A stretch of DNA of 64,000 nucleotides, taken from Deltaproteobacteria bacterium (GTDB lineage: Bacteria; Desulfobacterota; Binatia; Binatales; Binataceae). Shown here in pieces: positions 26,937 through 34,828 of this stretch. The stretch lies in the NCBI GenBank assembly GCA_021801125.1, contig JAJYYI010000042.1, forward strand, positions 1-64,000, in the 5' to 3' direction. Every line of letters starts with the position of its first letter. Position 1 is the first letter of the stretch. Below the pieces are notes generated by a model. It was not told where the DNA came from. It saw nothing but the letters and a program-made list of their open reading frames with translations, and made no database searches. The translations under genes were made by a program, and so were the position numbers.

Positions 26937-27431
26937 TTAAGGAAGCTGGACCTCTCCTAACCTGCTGTTTAGCAGCCCAAAGTGGACGCCAATCCAACGT
27001 TTGATGAAAAAGTCGAGACTGACTAAACCCGGTCCGCTCACCATCAACCAGAAAAACGTCAGCATATACAGCGGATCATCCAAGGCAACGAAATCAGCAA
27101 ACCCGTTGGCTTCCTTTATCTGCACCGTAGCGGTGGCCACGGCCATGTCGATAATGAGCGGAATGCACGCGATTCGGGTCACAAGTCCGACGATGAGCAG
27201 AAGGCCGCCAACCGTTTCTGTGTACCCCACCAACAGCAGGCTCAGGTGCGGATAAGGGATGCCCCATCCGACAAACACTTTCGTGAAATCGGCTACCCTT
27301 TCAATCTTTGGTAATCCGGATTCGAAAAAGAGGTAACCGAGGAAAACGCGGATGAGAAGGGGAGGTAGCCACTGAATCCAGCCTGCTACGCTGAGCAGAA
27401 CATTGGCTAAAAGTCCGACGGCTTTTTTCAC
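26937..27431 (-). CDS. DoxX-family membrane protein of the bufferin operon
   Basis: A 164-residue protein with four helices and DoxX features: PPLLIRVFLGYLFFESGLPK, FTKVFVGWGIPYPHLSLLLV, TETVGGLLLIVGLVTRIACI. DoxX proteins are commonly encoded with BufA-BufB-BufC and may help with the redox chemistry or maturation of the peptide in the membrane. The open frame begins inside bufC, but GTG 27431 (GTG-AAA-AAA-GCC) starts the protein 17 bp after the bufC stop and is preferred. Confidence 0.8.
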   Translation of the reverse strand: MKKAVGLLANVLLSVAGWIQWLPPLLIRVFLGYLFFESGLPKIERVADFTKVFVGWGIPYPHLSLLLVGYTETVGGLLLIVGLVTRIACIPLIIDMAVATATVQIKEANGFADFVALDDPLYMLTFFWLMVSGPGLVSLDFFIKRWIGVHFGLLNSRLGEVQLP

Positions 27432-27447
27432 TGTTGTCTTCGCGCGG

Positions 27448-28284
27448 TTATCTTCGCTGCGGGCAACGGGTTGCCGCCCTCTGCGCTCTGAGGTCGCAAA
27501 CGGCCAGCACGCCGTCAGCCAACCACCGACCAAGAAGCCGATTAATCGCTTCAGCCGGATCTTCGCCGAAATGCGCGCGGGCCAGGGTCTCGCATATTAC
27601 GCAGAAAGCGGCGCCTTCTGATGCGACCCGCAGGGCCGCGCTCTCGGCCGGTTCCAATTCGCGGAAATAAACGTCCATTTGATTGCGCCAAACGAGTAAA
27701 ACAGTCCGCTCGCGGTGTGGGTTGCGCCACGGCGTTGCGTTGTCAATCGCCCGTCGAACGTCTCCCACTCGCCATTCGCATTCCAACATTCGCGAGGCCG
27801 GATGAGTCCTGAGCACAAGCGTTGGCCAAGCTTCGGGCGCGAGCTTGCGCATCTCGTCGGCATCCAAGACGGGGCTGTCCGGCGCGATAAACACTTCTGT
27901 GATCGCCTGATCCAGTCGCGCCAATTCGGCAACGAACGGAAAGTCCAAGAGAATTGAATGGTCGCGCAGAAAGGTGGGGAAATGCCGGCCGGCGTGATCT
28001 ATCGAAGGTTCGGTGGGCGGATGATGCGCGATATATGAGCGCGCTAGCGCTTCGAAGCGCGCGTCACCTAGCACCGTCGAGGTGGCGGGAAAATCCTCCC
28101 TCAAGCAGCTCAGCAAGCGAAGAAAGTAGGCCTCGGTGTATATCTGAAGGCGCCGCGCCGCAGGCAAGCCGACGTCCCCACGCAGCGCGCGCTCGGCCAC
28201 GCTGCGATAGAGCCGGCCGTCAACGCTGCCATCGGGGGTAGTGATGCCGGCGTAAATGAGGCGTTGAAGTTGCTTCAGGCGCAT
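27448..28284 (-). CDS. bufC: BufC/HvfC-family peptide-modification partner (DUF2063)
   Basis: A 278-residue protein whose N-terminal half is the DUF2063 domain: RLQIYTEAYFLRLLSCLRED, FPATSTVLGDARFEALARSY and IAHHPPTEPSIDHAGRHFPT are family hallmarks. BufC-type proteins bind the precursor leader and present it to the iron enzyme BufB. The gene starts 20 bp after bufB. ATG 28284 is chosen over TTG 28293. Confidence 0.88.
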   Translation of the reverse strand: MRLKQLQRLIYAGITTPDGSVDGRLYRSVAERALRGDVGLPAARRLQIYTEAYFLRLLSCLREDFPATSTVLGDARFEALARSYIAHHPPTEPSIDHAGRHFPTFLRDHSILLDFPFVAELARLDQAITEVFIAPDSPVLDADEMRKLAPEAWPTLVLRTHPASRMLECEWRVGDVRRAIDNATPWRNPHRERTVLLVWRNQMDVYFRELEPAESAALRVASEGAAFCVICETLARAHFGEDPAEAINRLLGRWLADGVLAVCDLRAQRAATRCPQRR

Positions 28285-28313
28285 GATCTGCAATCCACTA
28301 TTATTTATTATTC

Positions 28314-29165
28314 CTAACCCAACGCGGTGCGAGCCCGTTGCCGCGCTTCGTCAGCGACGGCGGCGAGCCTTGAGAATTCCGGAATGTTGTCATCCCATTC
28401 GATAAGCGTCGAAACCGGTCCGAAACGACGCACCGCCTGCTCGTAAAGCCTCCACACCTCCTCGCGAATTGGGTGATCATGCGTGTCCAACAGGTAGCCG
28501 CCATGATCGCTGTGACCCGCGAGGTGAAACTGACCGACGCGGCCGATGGGGATGGCGTCGATGTAGACGCGCGGGTCGAAGCGGTGATTAAAAGCGCTGA
28601 CGAAGATGTTGTTGATATCCAGGAGGATGGCGCAGTCCGCCTCCTCAGCCACCGTTGCTAAAAAATTCCATTCGCTCATCGTCGCGTTCGCGAATTCGAA
28701 GTAACTGGAAACGTTCTCGAGCAGAATCGGCTGGCCAAGAATCTCCTGCACGATGCGGACTCGTTGCACGACATGCCGGAGCGTTTCGTCCGTGTACGGA
28801 AGCGGTAGCAAGTCATGCAGGCTGCGCCCGCCGACCCCCGTCCAACAGAGATGATCGGAGATCCAAGCCGGCTCAAAACGCCGCGCAAGCGACGCAAGAC
28901 TTTTCAGGTAACCGCGACGGATCGGGTCGGTCGACCCGATCGAGAGGCTGACCCCGTGGAAGACCACGGGGTAGCGTTCCCGTATTCCTTCCAGGACCTT
29001 AAGCGGCTGCCCGCCCGGCACCATGAAGTTCTCCGAAATCACTTCGAACCAATCCATTGGCGGATGCTGCTCAAGGACCTGCGAATAGTGAGGTCGACGA
29101 AGGCCCACTCCAAAGCCGAGAGCCGGAAGGTGAGCGCATGCTAAAGAAACCGCCTTTTCGAACAT
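28314..29165 (-). CDS. bufB: BufB/HvfB multinuclear iron enzyme (DUF692, MbnB-like)
   Basis: A 283-residue TIM-barrel protein of the DUF692 family, related to MbnB of methanobactin synthesis. Signature blocks are GFGVGLRRPHYSQVLEQHPP, MDWFEVISENFM, YPVVFHGVSLSIGSTDP, ISDHLCWTGVGG, LLENVSSYFEF, ILLDINNIFVSAFNH and QFHLAGHSDH. The His/Asp/Glu/Asn residues in these blocks ligate two or three irons. The family converts Cys residues of BufA-like precursors into sulfur heterocycles. Start is ATG 29165. Confidence 0.92.
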   Translation of the reverse strand: MFEKAVSLACAHLPALGFGVGLRRPHYSQVLEQHPPMDWFEVISENFMVPGGQPLKVLEGIRERYPVVFHGVSLSIGSTDPIRRGYLKSLASLARRFEPAWISDHLCWTGVGGRSLHDLLPLPYTDETLRHVVQRVRIVQEILGQPILLENVSSYFEFANATMSEWNFLATVAEEADCAILLDINNIFVSAFNHRFDPRVYIDAIPIGRVGQFHLAGHSDHGGYLLDTHDHPIREEVWRLYEQAVRRFGPVSTLIEWDDNIPEFSRLAAVADEARQRARTALG

Positions 29166-29230
29166 TTTGCCAGCTCGTTCAGCGAGATTTTCCAGAATAA
29201 AGAAACTTTTGTACGGCGACTTAGGGACGT

Positions 29231-29267
29231 GGGCGGGTGCGTCGGAGAAAGCCCCACGTACCCGCCC
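29231..29267 (-). terminator. Strong hairpin between bufA and bufB (possible attenuator)
   Basis: The 123-bp bufA-bufB gap holds a 12-bp inverted repeat (29231-29242 with 29256-29267) with one position that would be a G-U pair in RNA, and a 13-base loop. There is no U-run. It could act as a partial terminator or protect the 3' end of the bufA message, giving more precursor than enzyme. Confidence 0.5.
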
Positions 29268-29288
29268 GTGACCTGATGAGACAGGGTG

Positions 29289-29558
29289 CTACATCTTCAT
29301 AGCTTTGCCGCCCTTTTCGATGCACTCGGCTGCGGTCTTCGTATAAATTATGCCTTGTCCCTTGCAGGAGTTCTTGCCCGGTCCGGCGCTGGTCGCGGTC
29401 TTGCAAGCGCTCGCACCCTTGCATGAATTTGCGCCCAGGCATTTGACCTGCGCGGCCTGTGACGTTGAGGAGTCCGAACCCGCTGAGCTGGGCGTGGTGA
29501 GAAACAAAAGCGCCACGGTGCTTGCCAAGAGCGCTCCCGGAACCGTGATCTTTTTCAT
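29289..29558 (-). CDS. bufA: Bufferin precursor peptide BufA (DUF2282)
   Basis: An 89-residue RiPP precursor. Residues 1-26 are a Sec signal peptide (MKKITVPGALLASTVALLFL ending SSA). The core has five Cys, at 40, 46, 52, 65 and 79, in the DUF2282 pattern KCLGANSCKGASACKTA, NSCKGQG, TAAECIEKGGK. Bufferins have core cysteines oxidised by BufB-BufC and bind copper in the periplasm. ATG 29558 follows GGAGGTG closely; the ATG at 29570 overlaps that ribosome-binding site and is not used. It is first in the bufA-bufB-bufC-doxX order. Confidence 0.9.
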   Translation of the reverse strand: MKKITVPGALLASTVALLFLTTPSSAGSDSSTSQAAQVKCLGANSCKGASACKTATSAGPGKNSCKGQGIIYTKTAAECIEKGGKAMKM

Positions 29559-29721
29559 ACGCACCTCCATTTGCTACGTTTTCGAGCCCGTTGAGGGCCG
29601 ATTTGCCTATGAGCGTACTGTCTTCGGAGGCGGCTTAGCGTTACAGCGGCGGACCGGTGCGCTATTTTAAGCGAACCAGTGGCGTTCTGATGGCGGCCTG
29701 GGGTTTGCGGAACCTGCTCGT

Positions 29722-30381
29722 ATGGTATCCCAGATGAAACGAAGTCCCAGCGCTCAAGACGTGCCCGATGAAAATGAGCCTGACCTACTTGCGCGCCTGC
29801 TGGACGGGGACGAGGCGGCGTTTCGCGACCTGGTCTTGTCCTATCACAACTCGCTCGTCCGCTTGGCGATGACCTTTGTCGCCGAGCGCGCCGTGGCGGA
29901 GGAGGTGGTACAGGAAACCTGGCTTGGGGTGGTACACGGTCTTCGTGATTTTCAACGTCGCTCTTCGCTTAAGACTTGGATCTTTCGCATTCTGGCAAAT
30001 CGCGCCAGAACGCGAGGCAAGCGCGAGGCTCGCTCGATCCCGTTCTCTTCGCTCCAGGGTCCTGGATCCCAATACGAGCCTGCGGTTGACCCCAGCCGTT
30101 TCGACGCACGCGGGATGTGGACGGATCCACCTCGGTCGTGGAGCGACGTTGGGCCCGACGAACTGCTGGCTCGTCGGGAAACGATGGGCATGCTGCAGCG
30201 AGAGATCGAGAAGCTGCCGCCGAATCAACGCGCGGTGGTGATCCTCCACGACGTGGAGGGGATCCCATCCGCGGAAATCTGTAACATTCTCGAAATCAAC
30301 GAGACTAACCAGCGGGTGCTTCTGCATCGTGCACGCGCGAAACTAAGGCGTGCGCTCGAACAGCACCTCGGTAATAGGTGA
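29722..30381 (+). CDS. ECF RNA polymerase sigma factor
   Basis: A 219-residue ECF sigma factor. Region 2 reads FRDLVLSYHNSLVRLAMTFV, AVAEEVVQETWLGVVHGL and SSLKTWIFRILANRARTRGK. Region 4 reads EIEKLPPNQRAVVILHDVEG and NETNQRVLLHRARAKLRRAL. The linker between them is unusually long (about 60 residues). It is transcribed away from bufA across a 163-bp gap and followed 6 bp later by a zinc-finger anti-sigma gene. Control of the bufferin operon is a reasonable inference. ATG 29734 is an alternative start. Confidence 0.92.
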   Translation: MVSQMKRSPSAQDVPDENEPDLLARLLDGDEAAFRDLVLSYHNSLVRLAMTFVAERAVAEEVVQETWLGVVHGLRDFQRRSSLKTWIFRILANRARTRGKREARSIPFSSLQGPGSQYEPAVDPSRFDARGMWTDPPRSWSDVGPDELLARRETMGMLQREIEKLPPNQRAVVILHDVEGIPSAEICNILEINETNQRVLLHRARAKLRRALEQHLGNR

Positions 30382-30387
30382 ACGCCG

Positions 30388-30627
30388 GTGTTAAGCTGTA
30401 GGGAAATCACCGAACTTGCCAGTGACTATTTGGAGGGCGAGCTGCCGCTGGGCAAGCGACTCTTCATCCGTGTGCATCTATGGATGTGCACGCATTGCCA
30501 AACCTACCTGGCCCAGTTGAGAAAGGTCATCGAGCTCCTACGGCGAGTGCCGAAAGAGCCGCCCAAAGAAGAGTTGCTGGAAATCCTGTTGCCGGAATTC
30601 AGACGGAAACATCGCGGCCAAGCTTAG
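30388..30627 (+). CDS. Mini zinc-finger anti-sigma factor (zf-HC2)
   Basis: A 79-residue protein with the zf-HC2 anti-sigma module: LSCREITELASDYLEGELP, then HLWMCTHCQTYLAQLRKVIE, providing the H-x3-C-x2-C zinc site. There is no membrane helix or periplasmic sensor domain, so it is a soluble sensor, possibly of redox state or metal through the Cys/His cluster. Start is GTG 30388, 6 bp after the sigma gene. Confidence 0.85.
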   Translation: MLSCREITELASDYLEGELPLGKRLFIRVHLWMCTHCQTYLAQLRKVIELLRRVPKEPPKEELLEILLPEFRRKHRGQA

Positions 30628-30714
30628 AGTCGCGGAGTCGATGCCTTGGCGCGGGGAGAAGAGCAGCGTCGCGCCGCCCTTGCCGGTGCTTTTACTCCCC
30701 CGCGAACCAGGTGA

Positions 30715-30732
30715 CGCTCCCGAATGGGAGCG
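30715..30732. terminator. Hairpin in the gap between anti-sigma gene and cbiX
   Basis: A perfect 7-bp stem CGCTCCC/GGGAGCG with a GAAT loop sits in the convergent gap between the anti-sigma gene (ends 30627) and cbiX (ends 30825). No U-run is present in either direction. Confidence 0.35.
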
Positions 30733-30824
30733 CGCGCGGACCCGGTCTAAAGGCGCGGCATCATCGACTTGCCGAAGCGGATGCGCGGACACTTTCTTGC
30801 CGCTCGCCTCGTTCTAAAAGTCGG

Positions 30825-31694
30825 TCAACCGACCTTGTACTTGCATAGGTCGCAAGACATTCGCGTCAGACCTTCCCGCGCCTCCCGCACGCGCAGGAAG
30901 AGCACGTCCAGCAATCGCGGGTCGTCACCCAACGTCGGCGCGCACAGTGCTTCGGTTTCGGGACACTCTTGGCGGAAATTCGCGAGCGCCGTCTCGATGC
31001 GCCGCACCAGGACGCCGCTGAAAAAGAGGTAGGGTGCCACGATCACGCGGCGATACGGAAGGCGACTTAGTTTGCGTAGCCCTTGCGGGAGCGAAGGTTC
31101 CACGACGCCGCAAAAGGCGCATTCGACGGTAGCCAAGCCGCGCCGCTCCCACAAAAGCCGCCCCAGTTTGTAGATGTCGCTGTTAGCGTCAGGATCGCTT
31201 GAGCCTCGGCCGAGCAGCAAAACCGCCGTGTCGCTCGCGGCACGTTCTGGCGCCGCACTTTGCGCTTGCGTTATCCGGTCGCTGAGTATCTCGACCATCA
31301 GCGGATGCAGCCCGAGCGGGGCGGCCTGAGTGAAGCGCACCGAAGTAAAGCGTGCGCGCGCCGCCTCGACGTGCGTTGGGATGTCGACCTTCGCGTGTCC
31401 CGCAGCGAGGAGCAAAAAGGGCGCGATAACGATTTCCTCGGCGCCCCGGCGCACCGCACGTTCCAGGGCCTGGGGGATCGTTGGCTCGGCGAGCTCGACG
31501 AAGGCCGGTTCAACCAAGCCGTCGGTGCGCCGGCGGACCTGGTCGGCTAGCTCAAGAAATGACTGATTAGCCTCGGCGATACGGCTGCCATGACCAACCA
31601 GTACGATCGCGACGCGCTTCATCTCGCTTCGTCGGTCAAAATCGGGCACCGGGCGGCTGTAGCTTCTGGCGCGCCTCGACAGGTTTGAACTCAT
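30825..31694 (-). CDS. cbiX: Sirohydrochlorin cobaltochelatase CbiX (two-domain)
   Basis: It inserts cobalt into sirohydrochlorin, the entry step of the oxygen-independent B12 route. Two chelatase domains are present: IVLVGHGSRIAEANQSF with the second His in LLLAAGHAKVDIPTH, then AVLLLGRGSSDPDANSDIYK (first His replaced by Arg) and APYLFFSGVLVRR. It ends in a Cys-rich tail CDLCKYK. ATG 31694 overlaps the preceding stop (TGATG) but adds a basic stretch; ATG 31622 (MKRVAIVLVGHGS) is the start by homology. Confidence 0.9.
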   Translation of the reverse strand: MSSNLSRRARSYSRPVPDFDRRSEMKRVAIVLVGHGSRIAEANQSFLELADQVRRRTDGLVEPAFVELAEPTIPQALERAVRRGAEEIVIAPFLLLAAGHAKVDIPTHVEAARARFTSVRFTQAAPLGLHPLMVEILSDRITQAQSAAPERAASDTAVLLLGRGSSDPDANSDIYKLGRLLWERRGLATVECAFCGVVEPSLPQGLRKLSRLPYRRVIVAPYLFFSGVLVRRIETALANFRQECPETEALCAPTLGDDPRLLDVLFLRVREAREGLTRMSCDLCKYKVG

Positions 31695-32074
31695 CACGTC
31701 GTGCTCAGAACAGTCACTGCCGGTTTGTCGGCGTAGCGCGCCTTCAGCGCCTCGAACGCCGCATGGCGCGCCGGGTCGAAATCGGACTTGGCGCGGTTGG
31801 TGCGCGGCACGTAGCAGGTGAGCACCGTGTCACCGGCGGCGTTGAGAAAGCGCACGAAGCAGTTGCGGTCGGCGCTGTCGGCGATCTCCGCGCGTGCCAG
31901 TGCGCTTTGCTGGACGTGCAGATGATCGGGGCCGGCGCCGATCTCGATGGTCAGGTACTCCTCTCCGCTTCGCACGGCCGGTTTGCCGCAAAGCTCGGCG
32001 ATCGCCCCCTGGTTGCGCACGACGAAACGAATCTCGTCCCAGTCGGCGAGCCCTTCGAGCAGCTGGGTTATCAT
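31694..32074 (-). CDS. Small protein in cobalamin operon, HutX/ChuX-like pattern
   Basis: A 126-residue soluble protein overlapped on both sides (ATGA with cbiG, TGATG with cbiX), so it belongs to the operon. I do not recognise it firmly. The order W-x-x-(hydrophobic) strand, GAIAELCG, EEYLTIEI, HLHVQQSALARAE, FVRFLNAAGDTVLTCYVPR, then FEALKARYA follows the layout of HutX/ChuX heme-carrier proteins (…FFNAEG…YVGR…F..L). A tetrapyrrole-handling role, such as carrying a corrin intermediate or metal to CbiX, is possible but unproven. Confidence 0.6.
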   Translation of the reverse strand: MITQLLEGLADWDEIRFVVRNQGAIAELCGKPAVRSGEEYLTIEIGAGPDHLHVQQSALARAEIADSADRNCFVRFLNAAGDTVLTCYVPRTNRAKSDFDPARHAAFEALKARYADKPAVTVLSTT

Positions 32075-33153
32075 GCGGCGTTAACCTCGTGAACCAGGGC
32101 GACCGCCAGCGTGACGCGCCCGCACTTGCATTTGGGTACCAGCACCGCCGACGCGCCCGCGCTGAGCATCGCGGCGGGCTCGGCCACGCCCAGCACGCCG
32201 GTGTGTTTCAGCACCATCGGCGAGGGACTGGGAATCAGATGCTCGACGCGGTTGATCTCTTCGCGTTCGTAGGCGACCAGCGCAAGCCCGCGCTTCTGTG
32301 CGAAGGCGCAAAGCCCGGGTTCGTCTTTCTTTAAGATGTAGGTGGCGAGGTTGCGCACGCTCAGCGCTGATAGGCCATGATCTCGAAGCACTGTCTCAAA
32401 GGCCTGCTCGATTTCCTCGATCGCCGTGCCGCGATCGCACCCCACGCCCACCACCAGCGACTTAGGCCGCACCCAAAGCGTGGGGATTTTGGCCGGCATT
32501 TGCGCGGCGAGGATGCGATGGGAAACTATCACGGCGGCGCGGAAGCGGTCCTCGAGCTCGCCGAGCGAGGCGATGCGCGTTACTCCCTTGGCCGCGAAGG
32601 GCTCCAGGTTGGGCATCCTCACGTTCGGCTCGGCGAAGATCGCGACCCTCTCCCCATCGACCAGCATCCCGCTCACGACCTTCAGCGCTTCCCAGTTTTC
32701 GATCTCCGCGCCCAGTTCCTTGGCCAGCATGTCCGGCGCGAGCGTCTGATTCACGTCGGTACCTGTGGTGACGACCGGTATCGCGCCGAGAACCTCGCCC
32801 AGCTCGCGCGCCAATTGGTTAGCGCCGCCCAAATGGCCGGCGCACAGACTTATCGCGAAGCGTCCGGTGATGTCGATAACGACGATTCCGGGGTCGAAGC
32901 GCTTATCGACGATATAGGGCGCGATGGTCCGCACGACGATTCCGGTCGCCATCACGAAAATCAATCCGTCGTAGGCGCCGAAGATTTCCTTGACCAGCGG
33001 CGCAAGGCCGCCCTCGAAGCGCCGCCAATGGGACGGCGCTTCGGCGTCGTACTTGCGGGCGACGAACACCTCGCACTCGGGCCGAGAGTTCTGGATTCGC
33101 CGGCACACGTCGACGCCTTGCCGAGTCAGCGTTATGGCTGCCAGCCTTGTCAT
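32071..33153 (-). CDS. cbiG: Cobalt-precorrin-5A hydrolase CbiG
   Basis: A 360-residue enzyme that opens the lactone of cobalt-precorrin-5A, a step unique to the oxygen-independent route. The N-terminal domain has FEGGLAPLVKEIFGAYDGLI, FVMATGIVVRTIAPYIVDK and FAISLCAGHLGGANQLAREL. The C-terminal CobE-like domain has SLVVGVGCDRGTAIEEIEQA, KKDEPGLCAFAQ and VLGVAEPAAML. It overlaps cobJ by ATGA. Confidence 0.95.
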   Translation of the reverse strand: MTRLAAITLTRQGVDVCRRIQNSRPECEVFVARKYDAEAPSHWRRFEGGLAPLVKEIFGAYDGLIFVMATGIVVRTIAPYIVDKRFDPGIVVIDITGRFAISLCAGHLGGANQLARELGEVLGAIPVVTTGTDVNQTLAPDMLAKELGAEIENWEALKVVSGMLVDGERVAIFAEPNVRMPNLEPFAAKGVTRIASLGELEDRFRAAVIVSHRILAAQMPAKIPTLWVRPKSLVVGVGCDRGTAIEEIEQAFETVLRDHGLSALSVRNLATYILKKDEPGLCAFAQKRGLALVAYEREEINRVEHLIPSPSPMVLKHTGVLGVAEPAAMLSAGASAVLVPKCKCGRVTLAVALVHEVNAA

Positions 33154-34001
33154 TCGTCGCTTCCGCCGTCCGCGGCAGGGCTCGGGCGCAAGGAAAGCCC
33201 GGGTGTCTGCCCTTCGAGCGTCTCGTGGGTCTCGAGATCGTACTTATTCGCGTAGCCGCGCGGGGTGACGACCAACCCTTCAAAGCTCTGCGTGGAGGTG
33301 TTGCCGATTATCACCGTCGTGAGCATCCCAATCTCATGCTCGTGCAGCCGGGCAAGGTCGGAGACCACTACGTTCTGCAGCTTGCGATAAGCGCTCTTGA
33401 CGATCCCGACCGGGGTCGTGGCGGGGCGATATTTTAGGACTATTTCCTGGGTCCTCTTGAGCTGCCAGTTGCGCCGCTTCGATTGCGGATTATAAAGCGC
33501 GATGACGAAGTCGGCCGCCGCCGCGGCCTCCACGCGCCGTTCGATTATATCCCACGGCGTGAGCAGGTCAGAGAGGCTTATCGCGGCAAAGTCGTGGGTC
33601 AACGGCGCGCCAATCAGGGATGCGCACGCCGAAAGTGCGGTGATTCCCGGAATTACCTCGACGTCCGGGTTGTCGCCTGGCTTCCATCCCATCTCGCGCA
33701 GGCATTCGAAGGTCGGGCCAGCCATCCCGTAGATGCCGATGTCCCCGCTGGAGACGAGCGCGACGGTTTTTCCCTCTCGCGCGATCTCCACCGCTTCGCT
33801 AGCTCGATCCAACTCCTCGGTCATTCCTTTGCGGATGACCTGCTTGCCTTCGAGCAGGTCGGCGATAAGCTTGATATACGTCGAATAGCCGATCACGACG
33901 TCGCTCTGGCGTATTGCCGCCAGCGCTCGCGGCGTGATCTGATCGTGATCGCCGGGTCCAAAGCCCACCAGAAGCAGTCGTCCACGAGCCCCGTTATTCA
34001 T
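33150..34001 (-). CDS. cobJ: (Cobalt-)precorrin-3 C17-methyltransferase CobJ/CbiH
   Basis: A 283-residue SAM-dependent ring-contracting methyltransferase. The tetrapyrrole methylase fold is seen in LLLVGFGPGDHDQITPRALA, VIGYSTYIKLIADLL, ALVSSGDIGIYGMAGPTFEC, ALYNPQSKRRNWQLKRTQEI (a CobJ hallmark) and MLTTVIIGNTSTQSFEGL. It overlaps cobM by four bases. Confidence 0.95.
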   Translation of the reverse strand: MNNGARGRLLLVGFGPGDHDQITPRALAAIRQSDVVIGYSTYIKLIADLLEGKQVIRKGMTEELDRASEAVEIAREGKTVALVSSGDIGIYGMAGPTFECLREMGWKPGDNPDVEVIPGITALSACASLIGAPLTHDFAAISLSDLLTPWDIIERRVEAAAAADFVIALYNPQSKRRNWQLKRTQEIVLKYRPATTPVGIVKSAYRKLQNVVVSDLARLHEHEIGMLTTVIIGNTSTQSFEGLVVTPRGYANKYDLETHETLEGQTPGLSLRPSPAADGGSDE

Positions 34002-34828
34002 GGCGTTACCTCGCCGGGCTTTTGCGCGCCGGCCTCCTTTGCGCGCGCCGATGCGCGCTTGCGAAAGCCGTGGCTGAATTGCGGGTCGTAGAGCCGCGAC
34101 TTGCGCTCGCCGGCGCGCTGCTTGATCGCCGGATCGAGCGTGTCGCCAACGAGAATCATGGCCTGGGCGCGAATCCCCGCCGCTGTGCTCTTCGCTGCGA
34201 TGTCCTCCAGCGTGCCGCGCACGATACGCTGGCCGGGTTGGGTAGCGTTGGCGACCACCGCGACCGGGGTTTCCCGCCCGTAGCCGGCGCTAAGCTCCTC
34301 CACGACGCGCTCGATTAACGTTGCGCTGAGAAAAATCGCCAGTGTCGCGCGGTGATCGGCAAGCTCGCGCAGCCGCTGCCCGGAGGGCATCGGCGTGCGC
34401 CCTTCAGCCCGCGTCAGAATCACCGTCTGCGCCATTTCCGGAACGGTTAGTTCGTGGCCCAGCACTGCGGCGGCGGCAAAGGCAGAGCAGACCCCGGGGA
34501 TTATCTCGTATGGGACTCCGGCGCGCTCGAGTTCTACCATCTGTTCGTGAATAGCGCCGAAGACCGACGGGTCGCCGGAATGAACTCGCGCGACCAGTTT
34601 ACCGCTGCGCGCGCCGCTCACCATGAGTTCGACCAACTGCTCCAGATGGAGCCCGGCGCTGTCGTGAAGCTCGGCGTCGGCCCGCGCGTTCGCAAAAAGC
34701 CCCTGATCGAGCAGCGAACCGGTGTAAATTATGACGTCGGCCTGGCTGATCACGCGATGAGCGCGAAGAGTGAGCAGTTCGGGGTCGCCGGGTCCTCCGC
34801 CGACGAAGCATACCTTACCTGAATTCAT
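33998..34828 (-). CDS. cobM: (Cobalt-)precorrin-4 C11-methyltransferase CobM/CbiF
   Basis: A 276-residue tetrapyrrole methylase. It has VCFVGGGPGDPELLTLRAHR, IIYTGSLLDQGLF, ARVHSGDPSVFGAIHEQMVE, IIPGVCSAFAAAAVLGHELT and VILTRAEGRTPMP, all diagnostic of C11-methyltransferase. The last 25 residues are basic and poorly conserved. Its ATG shares one base with the cobI stop (TAATG). Confidence 0.95.
   Translation of the reverse strand: MNSGKVCFVGGGPGDPELLTLRAHRVISQADVIIYTGSLLDQGLFANARADAELHDSAGLHLEQLVELMVSGARSGKLVARVHSGDPSVFGAIHEQMVELERAGVPYEIIPGVCSAFAAAAVLGHELTVPEMAQTVILTRAEGRTPMPSGQRLRELADHRATLAIFLSATLIERVVEELSAGYGRETPVAVVANATQPGQRIVRGTLEDIAAKSTAAGIRAQAMILVGDTLDPAIKQRAGERKSRLYDPQFSHGFRKRASARAKEAGAQKPGEVTP

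Noticed and set aside
29709-29735. GGAAC motif just upstream of the ECF sigma start as an autoregulatory -35 element
   Set aside because: The matching -10 would fall inside the coding sequence, too close to the start to be functional.
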